Below are positions 27,609 to 37,068 of a DNA stretch of 64,000 nt, one piece after another; the stretch's first letter is position 1, and every line of letters starts with the position of its first letter. Below the pieces are notes generated by a model. The model was not told the origin of the DNA. It did not search any database and saw only the letters and a program-made list of their open reading frames with translations. Location of the stretch: contig NZ_CP113783.1 of NCBI RefSeq assembly GCF_029542205.1, forward strand, positions 2,781,001 to 2,845,000, written 5' to 3'. Source of the DNA: Pseudoxanthomonas sp. SE1 (lineage in GTDB: Bacteria > Pseudomonadota > Gammaproteobacteria > Xanthomonadales > Xanthomonadaceae). The translations under genes and the position numbers were made by a program.

Positions 27609-29186
27609 TCAGCGGCGGAGAACGACGCCCCTTCTATAGCGTGCTGCGGGCGCCTGTCGCCAGCGCGGCCGCTCGCGGACGGCCGGCAGCGTGGCCGGCG
27701 CTGGCGCGGCAACGGCCGGCTGCGACGCGGTCACCGGCTGTGCCGCCGTTCCGGCGGGGCGTGAAGGGATCAACGGTTGGGATCCATTCACCCGGATCGG
27801 GTCGGAGACCTGGTCAATGTCGAACTGTTCGAATGCCCCGACATCGATGCGGTTCTCCAGCAGAAGACGGGCGTGCGCGTCCCCGATCGCGAGCTTGGTC
27901 CGCAACGGCGGATCGAATGCCGGCAGCAATTGCGGCGACGGGAACGGGAACGCAGCCGGCGTGACGGGGGTGTTGTTGCCCGTGTTCAACAGCGGGCTGC
28001 CCGCGCGAGGGCGGAGATTGCGCTGCGCCAGATCGACGAACATCGGGTCGCTCCCCCGCAGGGTACCCGTCCACTCCGTCGGCACCATCGCCGCCGCTGT
28101 CTGCACCCAGTTGTTGGAGCCGGCGACCTTGCGGCCATCCGACCAAGGCTCCCTGCTCTGCGGGCCACAGTAGGGCGTATCGACATTGCTCGCGGGATTC
28201 TCGCGGACGATGCTGGGCGCACTGCCCGCTGCCGGCTGGTAGATCACGTTGTTGTGCATCTCCAGCGAGCCCTGGCCCAGCTGGACCAGTACGGCGTTGG
28301 CCGTGCCGGAACGGTCCATCAGGATGGTGTTGTTCACCAGGCGCGTGCGGCCCTGGTTGCGTCCGTTGAGATCGCCGCCGATGCGCAACGCATTGCCCGA
28401 ACGGCTCGTCGAGCGATGGATGATGACGTTGCCGACGAGTTCGGCATCTTCGCGCCGGAGATCCGCGGTCCAGCCGGACTTCTGCGTCTCGCAGTCGGGT
28501 CCGATCAGCTCGACTTCATGCAGGTCCGATCCCTCGATCCAGTTGTAATGGATTTCGGCACGCTGGTGGCGTACACGCACCAGCACGCCGCCGGTGGCGC
28601 TGTGCACGTAGTTGTAGCGCATCTTGAACACGGTGTCCGGATAGGCCACCTCGTCGGACTGCATGTAGATCGCATGCCGGCGGTCGCCCTGTCCCGAGCG
28701 GGCGATCTCGCTGTATTCGAGCGTGAACGACCCGGAGTTCTGGTCGGCGCCCAGGATGCCGTGCGAGGGACAGTCATGCACGTATGCATCGCGCACCGTG
28801 GCGTTGTGGGCTTCGCTGAAAATGCAGGAACTCGTTCCGCCGGTCACCTCGAAGCCTTCGAACACGACGTGATTCGACTGCTGGAACTTGATGGTATGGC
28901 TACCCCCCGACAGCACGGGTCGGGTCGCCCCGGCGACGCGGCGCCACCTGATCGTCACCGGACTGGCTTCGGTACCGCTGTCGTCGCTGCCCACCACGAT
29001 ATTGCCGGCATAGGTCGCATTGCCGTCCACTTCGACGATGTCGCCCGGCGCAAGATTGACGCTGTTGAAGAGGGTCGTCAGCTGCGTGTAGGTGCGCCCC
29101 GGACCAACGTTGTAAGTTGCGGCGGCCGCGCTCAAGGGGACAGCCGCCAGCAGCCCCAGCCCAAGCAAGGGTTTTGAGAAATGCAT
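27609..29186 (-). CDS. Secreted right-handed parallel beta-helix protein
   Basis: A 525-residue exported protein. The signal peptide is MHFSKPLLGLGLLAAVPLSA with a cleavage site near AAA-TY. The body is rich in short repeated strands such as VVFEGFEVTGG, ATVRDAYVHDC, FTLEYSEIARSG and AELVGNVIIHR, the pattern of pectate-lyase-like beta-helices. The C-terminus is a low-complexity Ala/Pro tail ending in basic residues. Members near polysaccharide genes act as lyases, epimerases or chain-modifying enzymes in the periplasm or outside, but no catalytic triad can be assigned here. A TTG one codon upstream of the ATG is an alternative start. It closes the polysaccharide locus. Confidence 0.8.
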   Translation of the reverse strand: MHFSKPLLGLGLLAAVPLSAAAATYNVGPGRTYTQLTTLFNSVNLAPGDIVEVDGNATYAGNIVVGSDDSGTEASPVTIRWRRVAGATRPVLSGGSHTIKFQQSNHVVFEGFEVTGGTSSCIFSEAHNATVRDAYVHDCPSHGILGADQNSGSFTLEYSEIARSGQGDRRHAIYMQSDEVAYPDTVFKMRYNYVHSATGGVLVRVRHQRAEIHYNWIEGSDLHEVELIGPDCETQKSGWTADLRREDAELVGNVIIHRSTSRSGNALRIGGDLNGRNQGRTRLVNNTILMDRSGTANAVLVQLGQGSLEMHNNVIYQPAAGSAPSIVRENPASNVDTPYCGPQSREPWSDGRKVAGSNNWVQTAAAMVPTEWTGTLRGSDPMFVDLAQRNLRPRAGSPLLNTGNNTPVTPAAFPFPSPQLLPAFDPPLRTKLAIGDAHARLLLENRIDVGAFEQFDIDQVSDPIRVNGSQPLIPSRPAGTAAQPVTASQPAVAAPAPATLPAVRERPRWRQAPAARYRRGVVLRR

Positions 29187-29447
29187 CAAATGGACTCCCG
29201 CGATTGCTCGCGTTCTGTTGTTTCCCCTGCCGGATCATTGTCCCGACGCGGGCGTGAACAACCCGCTAATCCAGACCTTCAATGGGCACTGCGGGTGAGA
29301 CGCGCGCCCCATTTCGGCGATCGGACCTGCCTTCAAGTACGCGAAGGACCGCCGAAAGCGGCCGCAGGCATCGTGCTGAAGGAATCTTTTCGATCAGGTT
29401 ATTGACGGGTGAAAGTCGTTCGTGCAGAATTCCGCGTCTAACGAAAC

Positions 29448-29524
29448 GCGCCCGTAGCTCAGCTGGATAGAGTACCTGGCTACGAACCAGGCGGTCGGGA
29501 GTTCGAATCTCTCCGGGCGCGCCA
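29448..29524 (+). tRNA. tRNA-Arg (anticodon ACG)
   Basis: A complete cloverleaf of 77 nt with encoded CCA. The acceptor stem GCGCCCG pairs with CGGGCGC, the anticodon stem CCTGG/CCAGG encloses the loop CTACGAA with anticodon ACG, and the T-loop TTCGAAT is present. Confidence 0.97.
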
Positions 29525-29530
29525 TTCTCG

Positions 29531-29563
29531 AAACAGGCTGACTTAGGTCAGCCTGTTTTTTTT
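29531..29563 (+). terminator. Terminator after tRNA-Arg
   Basis: A perfect 12-bp stem (29531-29542 with 29547-29558) with loop TTAG runs directly into eight T residues, seven bases after the tRNA CCA end. This is a strong intrinsic terminator. Confidence 0.93.
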
Positions 29564-29595
29564 CGCCCATCCGAAGACAAACACCGCTTCGTTCG

Positions 29596-29626
29596 AAAAA
29601 AAAAGCCCCGCAATGCGGGGCTTTTT
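29596..29626. terminator. Bidirectional terminator between tRNA-Arg and tRNA-Ser
   Basis: The stem GCCCCGC-aat-GCGGGGC has nine A residues before it and five T residues after it, so it can end transcription from either strand. On the minus strand it follows the 3' end of tRNA-Ser by a few bases and ends that transcript. Confidence 0.88.
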
Positions 29627-29631
29627 CAAAC

Positions 29632-29724
29632 TGGCGGAGTGAGAGGGATTCGAACCCTCGATAAGGCTTTTGACCCTATACTCCCTTAGCAGGGGAGCCC
29701 CTTCGGCCACTCGGGCATCACTCC
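29632..29724 (-). tRNA. tRNA-Ser (anticodon GCT)
   Basis: A 93-nt type II tRNA with a long variable arm and encoded CCA. The acceptor stem GGAGTGA pairs with TCACTCC, the anticodon arm CTCCC-CTGCTAA-GGGAG carries GCT, and the T-loop TTCGAAT is intact. Its position just downstream of csrA is the usual gammaproteobacterial arrangement. Confidence 0.96.
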
Positions 29725-29799
29725 GGTTTTTTCGCACGTTGCAGCCATGCTGCAGCGGCCGCCTAGGATAGCGACTCGCCGCGCGGGCGGCAAACAAAT

Positions 29800-30009
29800 T
29801 CACTCCGAAGTGACGTTTTCCGAACCTGCAGGTGACGCGATCTCTTCACCGCGCTGGATGCGCTGGTAGATTTCTTCGCGATGCACGGCCACATCCTTGG
29901 GCGCGGTGATACCGATACGCACCTGATTTCCTTTCACGCCAAGCACGGTCACTGTGACCGAATCACCGATCATCAGGGTTTCGCCGACACGGCGGGTCAA
30001 GATCAACAT
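29800..30009 (-). CDS. csrA: Carbon storage regulator CsrA/RsmA
   Basis: A 69-residue RNA-binding regulator starting [20 protein letters not shown] and containing [25 protein letters not shown], nearly identical to CsrA/RsmA. As a dimer it binds GGA motifs in mRNA leaders to control translation and stability; in xanthomonads RsmA governs exopolysaccharide, motility and virulence factors, relevant with a large polysaccharide locus next door. The C-terminal tail (about nine extra residues) is variable in the family. GGAG six bases before the ATG is a good ribosome site. It lies downstream of alaS on the same strand with about 150 bp between. Confidence 0.97.
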   Translation of the reverse strand: MLILTRRVGETLMIGDSVTVTVLGVKGNQVRIGITAPKDVAVHREEIYQRIQRGEEIASPAGSENVTSE

Positions 30010-30158
30010 GTTTCTTCTCCGTAATCCGGCAAGGATAGTGCCGGGGGCGCGCCAGCCTTGTGAAAATGGGCCGACAGCTTCCTGGTACATTCATGAACCT
30101 AAAGCATGGTAGCGGCCGGGGGCACATGGCCGCAAGCGCCGTATGGTCGAATGGCGGA

Positions 30159-32810
30159 TCAGCCAAGGCGTTGCTGGACCCATCCGGGAACGCCTGCGAG
30201 GGCGGTGGCAAGGGCGGGCCCGTCCTCACCACCACCCTGGGCGAGGTCCGGGCGACCACCGCCCTTGCCCCCGATCTGACTGGCGATATGTGACAGTAGT
30301 TCCCCCGCCTTGACCCGCCCCGTTGCGGCACCGTTCACGCCTGCCACCAGCGCCGCCTTGCCATCCGCGGTGCCCGCGAGGACGATCACTGCGTCGCCCA
30401 ACTGCTGCTTCAGGCGGTCCATGGCATCGCGGAGCGCCTTGGCGTCGAAACCTTCCAGCCGCGAAGCGAGGACACGGATACCCCCTACCTCGACAGCCGA
30501 GCCGCCCAGGTCCGACGTGGCGCTGGAGGCCGCCTTGGCTTTGAGGGACTCCAGTTCCTTCTCGAGCTTCTTCTGCCGGTCGGCCAGCGCGCGGATCTTC
30601 TCGACCACCTCACCGGTGTTGCCGCCCAGCAGCCCAGCCGCTTCGGCAAGCCGGCGCTCCTCGCCGGCCACATGGTCGAGTGCGCCCTGCCCCGTCACCG
30701 CCTCGATGCGGCGCACGCCAGCGGACACGCCGCTTTCACCGACCAGCTTGAACAGGCCGATGTCGCCGGTGCGGCCGACATGGGTACCGCCACAGAGTTC
30801 GGTGGAGTAATCGCCCATCTTCAGTACGCGCACGTTTTCGCCGTATTTTTCGCCGAACAACGCCACGGCGCCGAAATCCAGTGCTTCCTGCATGCCCATG
30901 TGATGCACTTCGGCTGCGCTGTTGGCACGGATCTGCGCGTTGACGCGACGTTCTACCTCGGCCAGTTCCACCGCCGTCATCGGCTGGAAATGGGAGAAAT
31001 CGAAGCGCAGGCGGTCCGGTGCGACGAGCGAGCCCTTCTGCTGGACGTGGGTGCCGAGCACTTCGCGCAACGCCGCGTGCAGCAGGTGGGTGGCGGAATG
31101 GTTCAGGATGGTGCTGGCGCGACGCATCGCGTCCACCGATGCCACCACATGGTCGCCCAGCTTCAGCGTGCCCTTGGCGACACGGCCGGCATGGCCATGG
31201 AACTGGCCCGCGAACTTCAGCGTGTCCGCGACATCGAACTCGACGCCCTGTTCGGCCAGCACGCCGGTATCGCCGACCTGCCCGCCGGATTCCGCGTAGA
31301 ACGGCGTCTTGTCCAGGATAACCACCGCCTCATCGCCCGCTTCCACGGACGCCACCGGGCGCCCGTCCTTCAGCAGCGCCACGACCTGCAGGCCGCCGGC
31401 ATCCAGGTGGTCGTATCCCAGGAAGACCGTGGGCGAGAGCTGGGCCACGAGGTCGGCGGGCAAGCCGGTATTCGAGGTGAACTTGCCGGCGGCACGTGCG
31501 GTTTCCCGCTGTTGCTCCATCGCCGCATCGAACCCGGCCATGTCCACGGTCAGTCCGCGCTCACGTGCGATGTCGGCAGTGAGGTCGACCGGGAAGCCGT
31601 ACGTGTCATACAGCCGGAACGCATCGGCGCCCGGGATGATCCCATCGGCCGCGCGTGCGGCGACGTCGTCGAAGATGCGCATGCCGGAATCCAACGTCTC
31701 CGCGAACCGCTCTTCCTCTGCCTTGAGCGCGCGCTCGACCAGGTCGCGGGCCGCCGGCAGTTCCGGGTAGGCGTCGCCCATCAGGTCGGACAGCGTGCCG
31801 ACCATCTTGTGGAAGAAGGACTGGCGCATGCCCAACATCCAGCCGTGGCGCAGGGCACGACGGATGATCCGTCGCAGCACATAACCCCTGCCCTCATTGG
31901 ATGGCAGCACGCCATCGACGATGAGGAAGCTGCACGCACGGATATGGTCCGCGATGACGCGCAGCGACTTGTTCTCCAGATCGGCCGTGCCGGTCAGTTC
32001 GGCGGCCTTGCGGATCAGGCCCTGGAACAGATCGATCTCATAGTTCGTGTGGACGTGCTGAAGCACGGCCGCCAGGCGCTCCAGGCCCATGCCTGTATCG
32101 ACGCAGGGTGCCGGCAGCGGTATCAGCGTACCGTCGGGTTGACGGTCGAACTGCATGAAGACGTTGTTCCAGATCTCGATGTAGCGATCGCCGTCTTCAT
32201 CCGGCGAACCCGGCGGACCACCCGCGATATGGTCGCCGTGATCGTAGAAAATCTCCGTGCACGGGCCGCAGGGCCCGGTATCGGCCATCTGCCAGAAATT
32301 GTCGGACGCGTAAGGCGCACCCTTGTTGTCGCCGATGCGCACGATGCGCTCGGCCGGCAGGCCGATCATGTCGTGCCACAGGTCGTAGGCTTCGTCATCG
32401 GTGTGGTACACCGTGACCAGAAGCCGTTCCTTGGGCAGCTTCCAGACCTCGGTCAGCAGTTCCCACGCCCAGCCGATGGCTTCCTTCTTGAAGTAATCGC
32501 CAAAGGACCAGTTGCCCAACATCTCGAAGAAGGTGTGGTGGCGGGCCGTGTAACCGACCGAATCCAGATCGTTGTGCTTTCCGCCCGCGCGCAGGCAGCG
32601 CTGCACGTCGGCCGCCCGCACATAGCTGCGCTTCTCGGCGCCCAGGAACACGTCCTTGAACTGCACCATGCCGGAATTGGTGAACAGCAACGTAGGATCG
32701 TTGCCGGGCACGAGCGAGGCGGACGGCACGATGGTATGGCCCTTCCCGGCGAAGAAATCGAGGAAGTCCTGGCGGATCTGGCGGGTGCTGAAGGTATTGG
32801 GAGTGGTCAT
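30159..32810 (-). CDS. alaS: Alanine--tRNA ligase
   Basis: An 883-residue class II synthetase of full length (E. coli enzyme 876). The catalytic domain begins [19 protein letters not shown] and includes [17 protein letters not shown] and [16 protein letters not shown]. The editing domain has the zinc-binding [16 protein letters not shown] and the later C-G-G-T-H motif in [14 protein letters not shown]. The C-Ala region with [15 protein letters not shown] closes the protein. It charges tRNA-Ala and clears mischarged Ser and Gly. The ATG at 32810 gives the standard N-terminus. It follows recX by 93 bp. Confidence 0.98.
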   Translation of the reverse strand: MTTPNTFSTRQIRQDFLDFFAGKGHTIVPSASLVPGNDPTLLFTNSGMVQFKDVFLGAEKRSYVRAADVQRCLRAGGKHNDLDSVGYTARHHTFFEMLGNWSFGDYFKKEAIGWAWELLTEVWKLPKERLLVTVYHTDDEAYDLWHDMIGLPAERIVRIGDNKGAPYASDNFWQMADTGPCGPCTEIFYDHGDHIAGGPPGSPDEDGDRYIEIWNNVFMQFDRQPDGTLIPLPAPCVDTGMGLERLAAVLQHVHTNYEIDLFQGLIRKAAELTGTADLENKSLRVIADHIRACSFLIVDGVLPSNEGRGYVLRRIIRRALRHGWMLGMRQSFFHKMVGTLSDLMGDAYPELPAARDLVERALKAEEERFAETLDSGMRIFDDVAARAADGIIPGADAFRLYDTYGFPVDLTADIARERGLTVDMAGFDAAMEQQRETARAAGKFTSNTGLPADLVAQLSPTVFLGYDHLDAGGLQVVALLKDGRPVASVEAGDEAVVILDKTPFYAESGGQVGDTGVLAEQGVEFDVADTLKFAGQFHGHAGRVAKGTLKLGDHVVASVDAMRRASTILNHSATHLLHAALREVLGTHVQQKGSLVAPDRLRFDFSHFQPMTAVELAEVERRVNAQIRANSAAEVHHMGMQEALDFGAVALFGEKYGENVRVLKMGDYSTELCGGTHVGRTGDIGLFKLVGESGVSAGVRRIEAVTGQGALDHVAGEERRLAEAAGLLGGNTGEVVEKIRALADRQKKLEKELESLKAKAASSATSDLGGSAVEVGGIRVLASRLEGFDAKALRDAMDRLKQQLGDAVIVLAGTADGKAALVAGVNGAATGRVKAGELLSHIASQIGGKGGGRPDLAQGGGEDGPALATALAGVPGWVQQRLG

Positions 32811-32903
32811 CTGGCAGGCATTGGCTGGAAGGCGCATCTCCGCGCCGCGCTCTCCGCTACATGCGGGTGCGGCAAGGTGGAGGCAACCCAATGCTCTAGA
32901 TTA

Positions 32904-33419
32904 TCAGGACGCCCCGTCCCAGTCCTCAGCCTCCAGCCGGCTTGCGGCACGGACGGCTGCACCATCGAAGCCACGCCGGATCAGGAAATCCGCGATCTTG
33001 CGCCGTTGAGCCGGGTCGATCTGGCGGGCTGGACCGAAACGACGGCGGACGAGGTCGCACGCCGCTTCGGTCCAGTCGCCATCGAAGGTGGCCATGGCCA
33101 CCGCCACCGCCTCGCGGTCCAGCCCATGCGTGGACAGCTCGGCCTTGATACGTAGCGGACCATAACCACCCGAGGCCCGGCTTCGGACAAGGGCCTCCGC
33201 AAAGCGCGTGTCGCTCTGCCAACCCTCATCCGTCAACCGGTCCACAGCCGATCGCACATCGGCCGCTTCCACTCCACGGGATGTCAACTTGCGGGACAAC
33301 TCCCGCCGGGAGTGCTCCCGGCGGGTCAATAGCCCGAGCGCGCGCTGCAGGGGTGTCTGTTCGACCGGCTTGCGCCGGCGGCGTCCTGCCCCCGGTGCAT
33401 CTCCTGCTTCATCGACCAT
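32904..33419 (-). CDS. recX: Regulatory protein RecX
   Basis: A 171-residue three-helix-repeat protein with the RecX pattern: [20 protein letters not shown], then [17 protein letters not shown], and [19 protein letters not shown] near the C-terminus. RecX binds RecA filaments and limits their extension. I take the ATG at 33419 because it gives the usual short lead; a GTG at 33437, closer to the recA stop at 33450, would add six residues. It lies 30 bp (or 12 bp) after recA on the same strand and is probably co-transcribed with it. Confidence 0.93.
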   Translation of the reverse strand: MVDEAGDAPGAGRRRRKPVEQTPLQRALGLLTRREHSRRELSRKLTSRGVEAADVRSAVDRLTDEGWQSDTRFAEALVRSRASGGYGPLRIKAELSTHGLDREAVAVAMATFDGDWTEAACDLVRRRFGPARQIDPAQRRKIADFLIRRGFDGAAVRAASRLEAEDWDGAS

Positions 33420-33449
33420 GACGCGCGTCCGGTTCACCCATTGCGGTGC

Positions 33450-34484
33450 TTATTCGCCGTCGTTGTCCGCACTTTCTTCGCGCTGCGCTTCGGCGGGCTG
33501 GAACTTCTCGCGCAGTTCGGACTCCAGCTTGGCGGCAATGGCAGGATTCTCGCGCAGGAAGGTCCGGGAATTGTCCTTGCCCTGGCCGATGCGCTCGCTG
33601 CCGTAGCTGTACCAGGCGCCCGCCTTCTCTACCAGCTTGGCTTCCACGCCCATATCGATCAGTTCACCTTCGCGACTGATGCCTTCGCCATAGAGGATCT
33701 CGGTGACGACCTGCTTGAACGGAGGCGCCAGCTTGTTCTTGACCACCTTGATCTTGGTCTGGTTGCCGATGATCTCGTCGCCCTTCTTGATGGCACCGAT
33801 GCGGCGGATGTCCAGACGGACCGAGGCGTAGAACTTCAGCGCATTGCCGCCAGTGGTGGTCTCGGGGCTCTGGCCGGGCATCATCACACCGATCTTCATG
33901 CGCAACTGGTTGATGAAGATGACGGTGGTGTTCGAGCGCTTGATGTTGCCGGTGAGCTTGCGCAGGGCCTGGCTCATCAGGCGTGCCTGCAGGCCCGGCA
34001 GCTGGTCGCCCATCTCGCCTTCGATCTCGGCCTTCGGCGTCAGCGCCGCCACGGAGTCGATGACCACGATGTCGACGGAGCCGGAACGCACCAGCATGTC
34101 GGCGATTTCCAGCGCCTGTTCGCCGGTATCCGGCTGCGACAGGAGCAGGTCATCCACGTTCACGCCCAGCTTGGCGGCGTAGATCGGGTCCAGCGCATGC
34201 TCGGCGTCGATGAATGCGGCGGTGCCACCCTGCTTCTGGCACTGGGCGATGGCCTGCAGGGTCAGGGTGGTCTTGCCGGAGGATTCAGGACCGTAGATCT
34301 CCACCACGCGACCACGCGGCAGTCCACCGATGCCCAAGGCAATGTCCAGCATCAGCGAGCCGGTGGGGATGATTTCCACGGGCTCGATGACCCGGTCTCC
34401 CATGCGCATCACCGAGCCCTTGCCGAACTGGCGCTCGATCTGGGTCAATGCGGCGGAAAGGGCGCGCTTCTTGTTCTCATCCAT
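33450..34484 (-). CDS. recA: Recombinase RecA
   Basis: A 344-residue RecA of normal length. The Walker A motif [13 protein letters not shown]-binding loop 1 around EIEGEMGDQ and loop 2 within [18 protein letters not shown] are all intact, as are the N-terminal polymerisation region ([21 protein letters not shown]) and the acidic C-terminus (EESADNDGE). It drives homologous recombination and LexA self-cleavage. No LexA operator like the one at lexA is visible in the 177 bp upstream, so recA may depend partly on read-through from lexA. Confidence 0.98.
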   Translation of the reverse strand: MDENKKRALSAALTQIERQFGKGSVMRMGDRVIEPVEIIPTGSLMLDIALGIGGLPRGRVVEIYGPESSGKTTLTLQAIAQCQKQGGTAAFIDAEHALDPIYAAKLGVNVDDLLLSQPDTGEQALEIADMLVRSGSVDIVVIDSVAALTPKAEIEGEMGDQLPGLQARLMSQALRKLTGNIKRSNTTVIFINQLRMKIGVMMPGQSPETTTGGNALKFYASVRLDIRRIGAIKKGDEIIGNQTKIKVVKNKLAPPFKQVVTEILYGEGISREGELIDMGVEAKLVEKAGAWYSYGSERIGQGKDNSRTFLRENPAIAAKLESELREKFQPAEAQREESADNDGE

Positions 34485-34627
34485 TGTCGTAGTCCTGGTC
34501 AATGTGGTCGTGTGCGGTGAAGTAAGTGTGGGAGGCGCCCATCGCACAGGCTGCGACGGGGCGGGCAGGAATGAAATTAATCGGCGATCCGGTCCGGAAG
34601 GATCGGCCCCTGCCGCGCCGGGACATC

Positions 34628-34646
34628 GGAAAACCCCTCCCCGGGG
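34628..34646 (-). other. GC hairpin with T tract in the lexA-recA gap
   Basis: On the minus strand GCCCCGGGGAGGGGTTTT can form a four-pair CCCC/GGGG stem with a five-base loop followed by four T residues, about 17 bp after the lexA stop. It could be a weak terminator or attenuator that lowers lexA read-through into recA. The stem is short and the evidence is modest. Confidence 0.3.
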
Positions 34647-34661
34647 CATGGGGCATGTCGC

Positions 34662-35303
34662 TCACCGATTGGGCCTTACCAGCCCGCAATACAGACCCTC
34701 GATGGCAAAGTCGTGGTCGGGCAGCACCTCGATGGGGGCATAGTCGGGATTGCGTGGCAGCAGACGGATGCGGTCCTTGCCGATCTTCAGGAGCTTGACG
34801 GTGATGGCATCGTCGATCCGCGCCACCACGATCTGGCCGGAACGGGCGTCGCGCGTGCGGTGCACCCCGATCAGATCGCCATCGAAGATGCCTTCGTCGC
34901 GCATCGAGTCGCCCTTGACCTTCAGCAGGTAATCGGGCGCGGGCGCGAAGAAGGCCCGGTCCAGCAGCACGTAGTCGTGATGCCCCGCGTCCGCGCCGAT
35001 CGGCGAACCCGCCGCGACCTGCCCCAGTACCGGCACGCGAAGGCCGTCTTCATCGGCAGCAGGAAATGCAAGGTCCGACTGGGGTGGCAGCGGCGCCTTG
35101 AGCAACCGGATACCGCGCGCACGGCCGGGCACCCGTTCGATGGCCCCCGCCTGTTCCAGCGCTTCCAGGTGGTATTGGGCGGCACGTACACCCTTGAAGC
35201 CGAAGGCCTTGGCGATTTCCGCCTGCGATGGCGGCATGCCCTCGGCTTCAAGCCGTTCGGCGATCAAGGCGAGGATGGCGTGTTGGGTATCGGTCAGGTC
35301 CAT
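34662..35303 (-). CDS. lexA: SOS repressor LexA
   Basis: A 213-residue LexA. The N-terminal winged helix-turn-helix (PPSQAEIAKAFGFKGVRAAQYHLEAL) binds the operator. The self-cleavage site Ala-Gly lies in VLGQVAAGSPIGA. The catalytic serine is in KGDSMRDEGI and the lysine in AITVKLLKIG. RecA filaments trigger cleavage and derepression. The ATG at 35303 lies two bases from a perfect operator palindrome, so the gene represses itself and its mRNA is probably almost leaderless. Downstream are recA and recX on the same strand. Confidence 0.97.
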   Translation of the reverse strand: MDLTDTQHAILALIAERLEAEGMPPSQAEIAKAFGFKGVRAAQYHLEALEQAGAIERVPGRARGIRLLKAPLPPQSDLAFPAADEDGLRVPVLGQVAAGSPIGADAGHHDYVLLDRAFFAPAPDYLLKVKGDSMRDEGIFDGDLIGVHRTRDARSGQIVVARIDDAITVKLLKIGKDRIRLLPRNPDYAPIEVLPDHDFAIEGLYCGLVRPNR

Positions 35304-35305
35304 GG

Positions 35306-35324
35306 TTAGTAGTAATACTACTAA
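35306..35324. promoter_or_regulatory. LexA operator (SOS box) of lexA
   Basis: TTAGTAGTAATACTACTAA is a perfect 9-1-9 palindrome and fits the Xanthomonas LexA site TTAG-N6-TACTA. It ends two bases before the lexA start codon and covers the predicted -10 element, so LexA binding would block RNA polymerase directly. Confidence 0.93.
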
Positions 35325-35340
35325 CTTCACCGATTGGCAA
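35312..35340 (-). promoter_or_regulatory. Predicted lexA promoter
   Basis: On the minus strand, TTGCCA (35340-35335) and TATTAC (35317-35312) are separated by 17 bp. Only eight bases lie between the -10 and the ATG at 35303, so transcription should start within about two bases of the start codon, giving a near-leaderless message. The -10 is inside the LexA operator. Confidence 0.6.
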
Positions 35341-35351
35341 CCTGGACAGCG

Positions 35352-37037
35352 TCAGCGTTTCCCGCTGCGCAGGATCGAGAACAGGATCCATACCCCGCAC
35401 AAGGCGGCTCCGAGGAAGCCCAACACACCCAGGGCCATCAGCCACCGGTTGGAAACACCTCCGCCCACGCTGTTCATCACGATCGACGAACCGATGATCA
35501 GCGCGGCCGTGATGATGCCCATCGTCAGGCGGTTGGCGGCCCGGTCCACCTGCTCGCCGAATACCTTCAGCGTATCGACCTCGATGTGCATCTGCAGCTT
35601 GCCGCGCCGGGCCGACTGCAGCAGCCGATGCACGTCGCGCGGCATGTCGCGCAACAGGTCCACCAGCCCGGACAAGGTCCGTCGTCCGCGCCGTACGAGG
35701 ACATCGGGGGCGTAGCGCTCCAGCATGGCGCGCTCCAGGTAGGGGCGCGCTTCGCTTGCCATGTCGAAGTCCGGATCGAGCTGGCGACCCATGCCTTCCA
35801 GTGTGAGGAAGGCCTTGATCATCAGCGCCAGGTCGGCAGGCAGGCTGAGGCCGTGCTCGCGCAGCATCGCGGTGACATCGCCGAGCATGGCGCCCATGCG
35901 CAGGTCTTTCAGCGGCACGCCGCGGTACTGATCGACGAAGGCATCGGCCGACTCCTGCAACCGCAGTTCGTCGATGTCGTTGTTCTCCTCGGTCCAGTCG
36001 CACAGGACTTCCGCCACGGCTTCCGACTCATGCGCGACCAGGCCATGCAGCAGGCGCACGATCTGGAAACGGCGCTGTTCGGTGACCCGCCCGACCATGC
36101 CGAAATCGATCACGCCGATGGCGCCATCCGGCATGTAGAAGATGTTGCCGGGATGGGGGTCGGCATGGAAGAAGCCATCCTCCAGCACCATCTTCAGCAC
36201 GATCCCCGCACCGGTGCGCGCAAGCTGCCGACGGTCCAGCCCCGCCGCATCCACTGCAGCAAGGTCGCGCCCGGGGATCCCGTCCAGGCAGGCCTGCACA
36301 TTGAGCCGCTCGCAGGTCCACTCCCAGTACACGCGCGGGATCACGATGTCCTCTCGGCCCGCGAAATTCTGCGCGATGCGCTCGGCATTGCGGCATTCCG
36401 CGGCGAAATCCAGTTCGCGGCGCAGCGAGGCACTGAACTGCTGCACGATGCGCTGCGGATGGTAGCGGCGCAGTTCGGGAAGGTTCTTCTCGATGATCAC
36501 GGCCAGGTGTTTCAGCAGCCGGAGGTCGGCCTCCACCGTATCGCGGATGCCGGGGCGGCGTATTTTCAGCACCACGGCGCTGCCGTCGGCCAGCCACGCA
36601 CGGTGTGCCTGTGCCAGTGAGGCGGCCGCCAGCGGCTCCCGCTCGATCCTGTCGAAGACCGCTTCGGGATCCGCCCCCAGGTCTTCGCGCAGTTGTGGCA
36701 GCACGTCCTCCCATTGCAACGCCGGCACGGCATTCTGCAACTGGCCGAGCTCATCGATCCATGCGGGCGGCAGCAGGTCGACACGTGTGGCCAGCACCTG
36801 GCCCAGTTTGACGAACGTGGGCCCCAGGTCCTGCAGCGTGCAGCGCAGCCGCGCCGGCACGTCCATGCGCAGGCGTCCTTCCTCGACCGCCTGCCAGTGC
36901 AGCAGGCGCCCTGCCTTCTCCAGCACGCCGGCCATGCCGATGCGCTTGACGACATCGCCGAAGCCCCAGCGGATCAACACCGATGCGATCTCCTGCAATC
37001 GGCCCAGATCGCGCACCGTGCCCAGCGTTTCCCACAT
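35352..37037 (-). CDS. UbiB/AarF-family atypical kinase-like protein
   Basis: A 561-residue ABC1/UbiB-type protein. The K-x-G-Q motif in GPTFVKLGQVLATR, the alanine-rich loop in AAASLAQAHRAWL, the catalytic FHADPHPGNIFYM and the metal-binding VIDFGMVG are all present. Two C-terminal membrane helices (ITAALIIGSSIVMN and LGVLGFLGAALCGVWILFS) match UbiB. The family supports ubiquinone synthesis, probably by helping extract lipid intermediates. It is not next to ubiE/ubiJ, so it may be a second paralogue rather than the canonical ubiB, and I give no symbol. The lexA promoter region lies just beyond its 3' end. Confidence 0.9.
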   Translation of the reverse strand: MWETLGTVRDLGRLQEIASVLIRWGFGDVVKRIGMAGVLEKAGRLLHWQAVEEGRLRMDVPARLRCTLQDLGPTFVKLGQVLATRVDLLPPAWIDELGQLQNAVPALQWEDVLPQLREDLGADPEAVFDRIEREPLAAASLAQAHRAWLADGSAVVLKIRRPGIRDTVEADLRLLKHLAVIIEKNLPELRRYHPQRIVQQFSASLRRELDFAAECRNAERIAQNFAGREDIVIPRVYWEWTCERLNVQACLDGIPGRDLAAVDAAGLDRRQLARTGAGIVLKMVLEDGFFHADPHPGNIFYMPDGAIGVIDFGMVGRVTEQRRFQIVRLLHGLVAHESEAVAEVLCDWTEENNDIDELRLQESADAFVDQYRGVPLKDLRMGAMLGDVTAMLREHGLSLPADLALMIKAFLTLEGMGRQLDPDFDMASEARPYLERAMLERYAPDVLVRRGRRTLSGLVDLLRDMPRDVHRLLQSARRGKLQMHIEVDTLKVFGEQVDRAANRLTMGIITAALIIGSSIVMNSVGGGVSNRWLMALGVLGFLGAALCGVWILFSILRSGKR

Positions 37038-37068
37038 CACCGCATTCCTCCACGCAGGAGTGTCGCGA

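Noticed and set aside
1..29190. A complete exosortase/PEP-CTERM export locus
   Set aside because: Several genes resemble exosortase-A-associated families, but no exosortase, PEP-CTERM protein or Wza/Wzc-type export gene is visible in the window.
35352..37037. Naming this gene ubiB outright
   Set aside because: It lacks ubiE/ubiJ neighbours and many proteobacteria carry extra UbiB-family paralogues, so only the family is assigned.
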